Source: Algoriphagus sp. (GTDB lineage Bacteria; Bacteroidota; Bacteroidia; Cytophagales; Cyclobacteriaceae). Taken from it: a stretch of 64,000 nucleotides of DNA. Location: positions 415,223 through 479,222 of the forward strand of contig JAQSDM010000013.1 in NCBI GenBank assembly GCA_029945945.1, written 5' to 3'. Of the stretch, positions 58,546 to 64,000 are shown piece after piece; the first letter of the stretch is position 1, and each line of letters begins with the position of its first letter. Below the pieces are notes generated by a model. It worked only from the letters and a program-made list of their open reading frames with translations, searched no databases and was not told where the DNA came from. The translations under genes were made by a program, and so were the position numbers.

Positions 58546-59497
58546 TTTTAAAATACTTGGATTTGGAACTTTGGGTTGGTACTAAAGTCTGAATAACGGC
58601 TGAAGCCTCGATCGGGCGATCTGTTGCAAGGATATCGGCACCACGCTGCACAAAGCCAACATAAATCTGATCTCCACGAGCTTCGGCACTTTTGTCAAGG
58701 TTGCCAAGAACTCCCAGAATGGTGAAAACACCTTTTTGGTGGATAGCCTGATTGAATTCTAAAGGTCGCTCAGCGATGCCTGTGAAAGCAATCACTCGCG
58801 TCCAGGGAATTCCTGTTTCTTCGAAAAGTTTGATCTCTTCCTCGTTTCGGATCGTCACCGAAAGCATTAATTCCGGAGCCATCGAATGAAGCTTTTTTGC
58901 TGCGGGAAAAGTATAGGTAATCACCGCCGCATGCGCTTCCGAACCAGTTTTCCTGATTTCTTCAACGATCTTTTCAAAAGGAACAGAGCGCTTCACATCT
59001 ACTGTCAGCAAAGCTTTTCCCTTGGACCAAGTCAACGCTTCTTTCAAAGTCGGAACCTTGAACTTGGTCAGATTTCCATCATTGTCTTCCAGAAAAAGAG
59101 TCTGAATCTCTGCATAAGTTGATTCATTTACAGGACCGGTTCCTGTGGTTGTTCTGTCCAATTCGTCATCATGCATCAGCACCAAAACAGAGTCTTTGGT
59201 CATCGCTACGTCGAGCTCGATGATGGACGGAGTAGACTTCAAGACATTGGCAAAAGTCTCTATTGCATTCTCAGGAAAAGCCGGATATGGTCCTCCCCGA
59301 TGTGCGGAAACCATTGGAATCCTGTCTGAAGACCAGGTATAAAAATCCCGTGCCTCATCGATCGTGGAAACCTGAATAGTTCTGAATTCATTTCCAATTT
59401 CCTGAACTGCCGATTCTCTTTCCTCAGTCTGTTTTTGGTCACAAGACCAAATCAATCCGACGATAATCAGGAATGGAATAGCGGACTTAACTCTCAT
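58535..59497 (-). CDS. Glycerophosphodiester phosphodiesterase family lipoprotein
   Basis: 320 residues. The lipoprotein signal has FLIIVGLIWSC with a Cys at about residue 19. The GDPD domain has MVSAHRGGPYPAFPENAIET (catalytic His and metal Glu), IIELDVAMTKDSVLVLMHDD (Glu, Asp, second His) and LDRTTTGTGPVNE. It probably hydrolyses glycerophosphodiesters in the periplasm. The frame is open to 59626, but ATG at 59497 starts the signal peptide. It overlaps the DUF2721 gene upstream by 11 bp and the aldolase gene downstream by 11 bp. Confidence 0.92.
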   Translation of the reverse strand: MRVKSAIPFLIIVGLIWSCDQKQTEERESAVQEIGNEFRTIQVSTIDEARDFYTWSSDRIPMVSAHRGGPYPAFPENAIETFANVLKSTPSIIELDVAMTKDSVLVLMHDDELDRTTTGTGPVNESTYAEIQTLFLEDNDGNLTKFKVPTLKEALTWSKGKALLTVDVKRSVPFEKIVEEIRKTGSEAHAAVITYTFPAAKKLHSMAPELMLSVTIRNEEEIKLFEETGIPWTRVIAFTGIAERPLEFNQAIHQKGVFTILGVLGNLDKSAEARGDQIYVGFVQRGADILATDRPIEASAVIQTLVPTQSSKSKYFKNGN

Positions 59498-59945
59498 CTT
59501 TTTTCGAATCTTTCTTAAATATAAAATCAAGGCTACTTTTCCTCTTTTCAAACAAATCCTCCATGTCTCCCAACTCCAGATTGAGTGCTTTGGTTGAAAT
59601 CTGAATCTCCACAAGTGAGATACCAAGCGAAATCAGCAGGGAAACCATGCTTGCTACAAATACCCAATTGGCGGATTCTGTATATCCCCGGAAGAGCAAA
59701 TACATACAAATCACGCAGAGTAAAAAGCTAAAAACTCCGAATAGCTGCATGTTTTTGATGAGCGTCAGGCGTCGTCGCAGATTATGAATCTGTTCTACGA
59801 TAATTTCCTTGTCGGGAGATTTTCTATGACTTTTATGCAGCCCGCGAATCAGAGTGGCGATTGCCAAAAACCGATTTGTGAAAGCCAGCATCAACAAGGT
59901 GATTGCGGAGAAAAGTAATGCCGGGGTTGAGAGTTGGAGTTCCAT
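59487..59945 (-). CDS. DUF2721 domain-containing membrane protein
   Basis: 152 residues. Three predicted membrane helices: ALLFSAITLLMLAFTNRFLA, LFGVFSFLLCVICMYLLF and WVFVASMVSLLISLGISLVE. A basic loop (HKSHRKSPDKEIIVEQIHNLRRR) lies between the first two. Function unknown. ATG at 59945 starts MELQLSTPALL; the frame opens five codons earlier at a TTG. Its 3' end overlaps the GDPD gene by 11 bp, making a tight three-gene chain with the aldolase. Confidence 0.87.
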   Translation of the reverse strand: MELQLSTPALLFSAITLLMLAFTNRFLAIATLIRGLHKSHRKSPDKEIIVEQIHNLRRRLTLIKNMQLFGVFSFLLCVICMYLLFRGYTESANWVFVASMVSLLISLGISLVEIQISTKALNLELGDMEDLFEKRKSSLDFIFKKDSKKDES

Positions 59946-59993
59946 AGGATTAATGATCAATCTTAAAGATCATTCATTTTACCTGAAACCAAT

Positions 59994-60023
59994 AAAAAAG
60001 CCTGCTCTTTTCGGAACAGGCTT
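59994..60023 (-). terminator. Rho-independent terminator of the sigma/anti-sigma operon
   Basis: AAGCCTG (59998-60004) pairs with CAGGCTT (60017-60023). On the minus strand the stem is followed by a T run. It separates the operon from the DUF2721 gene. Confidence 0.82.
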
Positions 60024-60045
60024 GGATTTATAATTTCTTTTCTAT

Positions 60046-60861
60046 TTAGGTCACATCTCCGATTACCACCAATTTATCAAGGGTTGGCTTTTGGGAACCT
60101 CCTTTTGGCTCGATGGTGATGGCAAATACTCCCGCTTCAGAAACCGAATTCATTTGTTGTAAAGTCAATTTATGACCTGAATTGACCAGTCCAATTCCAA
60201 TCGGACCAGTGGATCCAATCGCCCAAAGCTGATAATCATATTCATCGCTCAGTTCATTCAGATTATTTACTGCCACAAAAACCTCCTGCGCACTCTTATC
60301 CCAAAAGACATCAACCTCTGCATCTTTTTGGATCTCAAGACCTCCTACTTTCAATTGTACCCGCTTGAAATCACCCGATACCAATTTTTCAACGAGCACA
60401 TCTTTTTGCTCGTATTCAAACTTCACCTGATTCAGATTATCAGCCATCACACTTTGCTCTTGAAGCAAAGCTGTGAACTGCTGATCTTTTTCGTAGTATT
60501 TCGTAGCATAAAATATCGCTGCCGCCGAAGCTAAAACTGCGACTATCGAAGCGGCCGCTGCAAATGATTTCCATGGAGAAATTGATACAACTTTTGCTTC
60601 AGTAACTCTTGCCTTTGGAGTCTCTGCTGCTTTGAATTCTCCTTCAAGGCTGGCAAATATTTTATCCTTCACTTTAGATGAAGGTACCGGTCCTGTCTTT
60701 TGGTCAAAGGAAAATAGGGTTTCCTCAAGCGCATCCAATTCTTTTTGGATTTCAGGATACTTGCTTGCCAAGGCCAGAACCTCCTCACGCTCGCGCTCAT
60801 TGAGCTCTCCCAGAAGGAAAAGCTCTAATTTGCCTGATGCTATGTAAGATTGAATATCCAC
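60046..60861 (-). CDS. Anti-sigma factor, RskA type
   Basis: 271-residue membrane anti-sigma factor. The N-terminal region (about 1-80) resembles anti-sigma domains with LELFLLGELNEREREEVLALA. A single membrane helix spans about 105-125 (FAAAASIVAVLASAAAIFYA). The periplasmic part is an RskA_C domain: VDVFWDKSAQEVFVAVNNL, YQLWAIGSTGPIGIGLV and AGVFAITIEPKGGS. Starts with GTG overlapping the last base of the sigma-factor stop (TAGTG), so translation is coupled. It probably holds its sigma factor until proteolysis on an envelope signal. Confidence 0.91.
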   Translation of the reverse strand: MDIQSYIASGKLELFLLGELNEREREEVLALASKYPEIQKELDALEETLFSFDQKTGPVPSSKVKDKIFASLEGEFKAAETPKARVTEAKVVSISPWKSFAAAASIVAVLASAAAIFYATKYYEKDQQFTALLQEQSVMADNLNQVKFEYEQKDVLVEKLVSGDFKRVQLKVGGLEIQKDAEVDVFWDKSAQEVFVAVNNLNELSDEYDYQLWAIGSTGPIGIGLVNSGHKLTLQQMNSVSEAGVFAITIEPKGGSQKPTLDKLVVIGDVT

Positions 60862-61394
60862 TAGATTTTGTCTAAGTTCTTTTTTAACACTTGTATTGCC
60901 GCCCTGACACGAGATTTGACAGTTCCCAGAGGAATATCAAACTCCTCCGAAACTTCCGAATGAGTATATCCTTTGAAATAAATATATTCAATAATGAATT
61001 TTTGATCGTCGTTGAGCTGATTCATCAGTTCCTTCACTCCTATCCCATCCACATGATCCATCGTTCCTGACTGGCTTTCCAATCCATATACGAAGTCATC
61101 TATCGTATTGGTCTTAGCAGATTGAGAAAGTTCTTTGGAGCGAGTCTTATCGATGGCAGAATTTCTGCAAATATTGGCCATCCAAGTATACAAGCGACCT
61201 TTTGACTCTTCGTAGCTATCGATTTTTCGGGTGATTTTGATAAAGGAATCATGAAAAACTTCCTCCGCAATATCCTGATCAGTGATGATTCTGGAAATCA
61301 CAGCATAGAGTGCCCTGGAGTATTTTTCATATAAATACTCGGTAGTCTTTCTGTCCTTTGCCCTGAGTCCGGCGATGATTTGTTCTTCTTGCAA
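60861..61394 (-). CDS. ECF RNA polymerase sigma factor, SigK-like
   Basis: About 177 residues. Region 2 contains YLYEKYSRALYAVISRII, then DQDIAEEVFHDSFIKITRK and GRLYTWMANICRNSAIDKTR; region 4 has YIYFKGYTHSEVSEEFDIPLGTVKSRVRAAI. This is the SigK-type ECF group with a downstream RskA-like anti-sigma factor. No ATG fits: the frame opens at TTG 61442, and the most plausible start is TTG at 61394 (before QEEQIIAGL). A perfect TACTTTTG box covers that TTG, so the true start is uncertain. Cytosolic. Confidence 0.9.
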   Translation of the reverse strand: MQEEQIIAGLRAKDRKTTEYLYEKYSRALYAVISRIITDQDIAEEVFHDSFIKITRKIDSYEESKGRLYTWMANICRNSAIDKTRSKELSQSAKTNTIDDFVYGLESQSGTMDHVDGIGVKELMNQLNDDQKFIIEYIYFKGYTHSEVSEEFDIPLGTVKSRVRAAIQVLKKNLDKI

Positions 61395-61472
61395 AAGTAA
61401 TTTGGTTGTGGTGACTCCGTTAAAAATAAAACCCAAGACCAATTGTGTTAAATATTGCTTTTAAAATTAGAA

Positions 61473-62870
61473 TTACAAATGGATCACTTCACCGTAAGCG
61501 GCGGCAGCTGCCTCCATGATCGCCTCAGACATCGTCGGATGGGGGTGAACAGTCTTGATTAATTCATGACCGGTAGTCTCCAGTTTACGGATCGCTACTA
61601 TCTCTGCTACCATTTCGGTGACGTTAGCTCCGATCATGTGAGCTCCCAAAATCTCTCCGTATTTCTTGTCAAAAACCAGTTTCACAAAACCGTCTTTTGC
61701 TCCGGCTGCGGATGCTTTTCCTGAAGCAGAGAAAGGAAACTTACCAATTCTCACTTCGTATCCAGCTTCTTTCGCTTTTGCTTCGGTATATCCTACCGAT
61801 GCGATTTCCGGAGAGCAATAAGTACAGCCCGGGATATTTCCATAATCCAACGCCTCAGGGTGATGGCCTGCGATTTTCTCCACACAGATGATTCCTTCCG
61901 CAGATGCAACGTGTGCCAAAGCCGGTCCAGGAACCACATCTCCAATGGCATAATAGCCTGGCATGTTGGTTTTGTAATACTCGTCAACTTTGATTTTACC
62001 TCTTTCTACCAGGATTCCTACATCTTCCAAGCCGATGTTTTCCAGGTTGGAAACCACCCCTACTGCGGAAAGAACGATATCGCATTCGATGACTTCTTCA
62101 CCTTTGGCTGATTTCACCGTCACTTTGCAACCTTCTCCTTTAGTATCCACCGCCGTAACTTCAGCAGAGGTCATGATTTTCATTCCTGCCTTTTTGTAGA
62201 TTTTTTCCAAAGCTTTTGAAACTTCTTCATCCTCCACAGGCACGATTCGATCCAAAAATTCAACGATAGTAACTTCAGTTCCGATAGAAGAATAGAAATA
62301 AGCGAATTCAACTCCGATGGCACCGGAACCTACCACAACCATTTTCTTTGGCTGCTTTTCCAAGGTCATTGCCTTGCGGTAACCGATGATCTTCTTGTCG
62401 TCAATTTTTACAGCCGGAAGCTCGCGAGCTCTTGCGCCTGTAGCGATGATGATATTATCTGCGGAATAAACCGTCTTTTTACCTTCTTTATCAGAAACCT
62501 CAACCTTTTTGCCCGGCTGGATTTTTCCCCAACCTACAAGGATCTCGATTTTATTCTTCTTCATCAGGAAGCTTACTCCCTTGCTCATTCCGTCTGCAAC
62601 TCCGCGGCTTCTTTTGACCATTCCGGTGAAATCAGCTTCGGCACCTTTTACTGTGATTCCGTAATCGGCAGCATGCTGGATGTATTCAAAAACCTGTGCG
62701 CTTTTCAGCAAAGCTTTGGTCGGGATACAACCCCAGTTGAGGCAAATACCCCCTAGCTCTTCAGCTTCCACGATAGCGGTTTTCAGACCGAGTTGAGAGG
62801 CACGAATCGCAGCTACATAACCACCGGGACCACTGCCCACTACGATCAAGTCAAATTTTGTCGAAGACAT
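61473..62870 (-). CDS. lpdA: Dihydrolipoyl dehydrogenase (E3)
   Basis: Flavin disulfide reductase that reoxidises dihydrolipoamide in 2-oxo acid dehydrogenase complexes and glycine cleavage. 465 residues. FAD motif VVGSGPGGYVAAIRASQLG, redox disulfide GGICLNWGCIPTKALL, NAD motif VVVGSGAIGVEFAYFYSSIG, FAD segment MPGYYAIGDVV, and the active-site HPHPTMSEAIMEA with His and Glu. ATG at 62870 is the family start; an extra 25-codon extension to 62945 is not conserved. Transcribed alone. Confidence 0.97.
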   Translation of the reverse strand: MSSTKFDLIVVGSGPGGYVAAIRASQLGLKTAIVEAEELGGICLNWGCIPTKALLKSAQVFEYIQHAADYGITVKGAEADFTGMVKRSRGVADGMSKGVSFLMKKNKIEILVGWGKIQPGKKVEVSDKEGKKTVYSADNIIIATGARARELPAVKIDDKKIIGYRKAMTLEKQPKKMVVVGSGAIGVEFAYFYSSIGTEVTIVEFLDRIVPVEDEEVSKALEKIYKKAGMKIMTSAEVTAVDTKGEGCKVTVKSAKGEEVIECDIVLSAVGVVSNLENIGLEDVGILVERGKIKVDEYYKTNMPGYYAIGDVVPGPALAHVASAEGIICVEKIAGHHPEALDYGNIPGCTYCSPEIASVGYTEAKAKEAGYEVRIGKFPFSASGKASAAGAKDGFVKLVFDKKYGEILGAHMIGANVTEMVAEIVAIRKLETTGHELIKTVHPHPTMSEAIMEAAAAAYGEVIHL

Positions 62871-62905
62871 ATCTAAATCTTGTTTGATAACGAATTGAAA
62901 CTCCG

Positions 62906-62913
62906 CAAAAATA
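62906..62913 (-). promoter_or_regulatory. -7 element TATTTTTG for lpdA
   Basis: The complement of CAAAAATA at 62906-62913 is an exact TAnnTTTG match, 36 bp before the ATG at 62870. A T-rich run sits at the expected -33 distance. Confidence 0.55.
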
Positions 62914-63133
62914 GGCCTTTTGCCTTCAGAAAAAAATTCGTCCACATATCCTGCTCAGGCTTAAAAATAGGGTTTCCAATGAAATTTGAAGGAAAAATAG
63001 AATAGTATTTTCCAGATCAATAGATTCTTAGAATAAAATATCTAGCAATGTATAAATGCCAGATTATTAAAGTTGTAAATATGGAAAAAGCAGGTGTTTT
63101 CAACTTTGACCGCGAAAGTTTTGGCTTTTTTTC

Positions 63134-63141
63134 TAATTTTG
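63134..63141 (+). promoter_or_regulatory. -7 element TAATTTTG for fabG
   Basis: Exact TAnnTTTG match, 22 bp before the ATG at 63164. TTTG at 63105-63108 would give a 25-bp spacer, longer than usual, so the -33 assignment is weak. Confidence 0.5.
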
Positions 63142-63163
63142 GCCACACAAAATTCTAAACTCA

Positions 63164-63910
63164 ATGGGATTACTTTCAGGAAAAACGGCCTTGATCACCG
63201 GCGCTTCTAAAGGCATCGGTCGCGCAATTGCAATCAGATATGCTCAGGAAGGCGCAAATGTCGCTTTTACTTTTTTGTCCAGTGTGGAAAAAGGCCAGGC
63301 GCTTGAAGCGGAATTGGCTGCTTTTGGCATCAAAGCCAAAGGCTACCGCTCGGATGCATCTGACTTCAAAGCTGCTGAAGAATTAGTCAATAATGTGGTG
63401 GCTGAATTTGGCGGACTGGATATTCTGGTCAACAATGCCGGAATCACGCGAGACAATCTCCTGATGAGAATGACTGAAGAAGCCTGGGACGAAGTAATCG
63501 GAATCAACCTGAAGTCTTGTTTCAATACCGTAAAAGCGGTGACTCGCACGATGATGAAAGCAAAATCCGGCTCGATCATCAATATCACTTCCGTAGTCGG
63601 AATCAAAGGCAACGCCGGTCAGGCGAATTATGCTGCTTCGAAAGCCGGAATCATAGGATTCACAAAGTCAATCGCTTTGGAGCTTGGTTCCAGGAACATC
63701 CGATCCAATGCTGTCGCACCAGGATTTATCGAAACTGAAATGACTGCGGTGCTGGATGAAAAAACAGTCCAAGGTTGGAGAGATGGAATCCCGATGAAGC
63801 GGGGAGGTCAGCCGGAAGAAGTGGCGAATGCCTGCGTATTCCTGGGTTCAGACCTAAGCAGCTACATCTCCGGACAGGTGATCCAGGTGGATGGAGCAAT
63901 GTTGACTTAA
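63164..63910 (+). CDS. fabG: 3-oxoacyl-[acyl-carrier-protein] reductase
   Basis: NADPH-dependent reductase of fatty acid synthesis, 248 residues. SDR-family motifs: cofactor TALITGASKGIGRAIAIRYA, NNAG in DILVNNAGITRDNLL, the catalytic Ser in NITSVVG, and Tyr-Lys in YAASKAGIIGFTKS. The C-terminal GSDLSSYISGQVIQVDGAML is typical of FabG. Since SDRs are diverse, the assignment to fatty acid synthesis rests on close family resemblance. Monocistronic, with its own promoter element and terminator. Confidence 0.93.
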   Translation: MGLLSGKTALITGASKGIGRAIAIRYAQEGANVAFTFLSSVEKGQALEAELAAFGIKAKGYRSDASDFKAAEELVNNVVAEFGGLDILVNNAGITRDNLLMRMTEEAWDEVIGINLKSCFNTVKAVTRTMMKAKSGSIINITSVVGIKGNAGQANYAASKAGIIGFTKSIALELGSRNIRSNAVAPGFIETEMTAVLDEKTVQGWRDGIPMKRGGQPEEVANACVFLGSDLSSYISGQVIQVDGAMLT

Positions 63911-63930
63911 ATCACGAATTACGAAATAGG

Positions 63931-63966
63931 AGCGGCTGGAGTGATTTGGCCGCTTTTTCTTTTTTC
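63931..63966 (+). terminator. Rho-independent terminator of fabG
   Basis: AGCGGC (63931-63936) pairs with GCCGCT (63949-63954), followed by TTTTTCTTTTTT. Confidence 0.8.
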
Positions 63967-64000
63967 CCGCATTTTCATCTTAACACAAACCCCTGACAAT

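Noticed and set aside
1..64000. Mobile elements, CRISPR arrays, phage genes, tRNA or rRNA
   Set aside because: No transposase, integrase, regular spacer-repeat pattern or cloverleaf was seen by reading; the tmRNA is the only structured RNA recognised.

Overview
The window reads as chromosomal core DNA of a Bacteroidota bacterium, most likely order Cytophagales and near Cyclobacteriaceae/Algoriphagus (inference). The evidence is a tmRNA tag ending YAMAA, repeated TAnnTTTG promoter elements (the Bacteroidota -7 box), Bacteroidota-typical families (DUF5687 exporter permease, DUF3078, DUF3108, DUF2721, DUF349, DUF1684, propeller/Y_Y_Y histidine kinase, LytTR regulators), weak Shine-Dalgarno sites and many TTG/GTG starts. 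No phage, insertion sequence, CRISPR array, rRNA or tRNA was seen. The only accessory-looking pieces are a decayed 0.67-kb gap at 9.6-10.3 kb, a free-standing four-helix-bundle gene bracketed by inverted repeats, and short degenerate intergenic repeats.

Layout. 0-5.2 kb (minus): an operon of a large periplasmic-propeller sensor kinase without receiver, a receiver-kinase protein with an unusual H-box, and a LolD/MacB-type ABC ATPase cut by the window edge. 5.3-8.1 kb (plus): sucD and an ABC-F protein. 8.2-14.3 kb: a partial sugar-acid locus (hexuronate-type MFS carrier, VOC protein, Gfo/Idh/MocA oxidoreductase, YiaK-like dehydrogenase, divergent tagaturonate reductase). 14.5-19.1 kb (minus): pheT, a coiled-coil gene, zapA, rny. 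19.2-20.9 kb: DUF1684, radC, rpsT. 21.1-28.6 kb: S1/P1-type zinc enzyme, aminotransferase, membrane phosphoesterase, ettA, DUF349 and DUF2795 genes. 28.6-31.2 kb: LiaF-like protein with a LytS/LytR pair. 31.3-36.6 kb: ispD, queA, MacB-type permease, recA, DUF3108. 36.7-38.6 kb: phoB-phoR with a Pho-box-like repeat upstream. 38.5-39.7 kb: HipA-like kinase with DUF3037. 39.9-43.4 kb: RluA-type synthase, then rplM-rpsI-rpsB and tsf. 43.5-50.4 kb: Xaa-Pro aminopeptidase, glycosyltransferase, M16 peptidase, O-methyltransferase, MltD-like LysM transglycosylase, DUF3078. 50.4-52.7 kb: dnaX with an A10 slippery run, and ssrA. 52.7-57.4 kb: ABC-2-like exporter pair, nitroreductase, four-helix-bundle protein, rarA. 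57.5-64 kb: aldolase, GDPD lipoprotein, DUF2721, ECF sigma/anti-sigma pair, lpdA, fabG.

The most notable signal is dnaX. The frame stops one codon after an A10 run, and the remaining 191 codons continue in the -1 frame. This is the layout of programmed frameshifting or transcriptional slippage that makes a short gamma and a long tau clamp-loader subunit. Other points of interest are the kinase H-box lacking its acidic residue, an 11-bp-spaced TTAAYA repeat upstream of phoB, a LiaFSR-like operon built from LytTR-type parts, and the HipA-like/DUF3037 pair that overlaps the 3' end of phoR.
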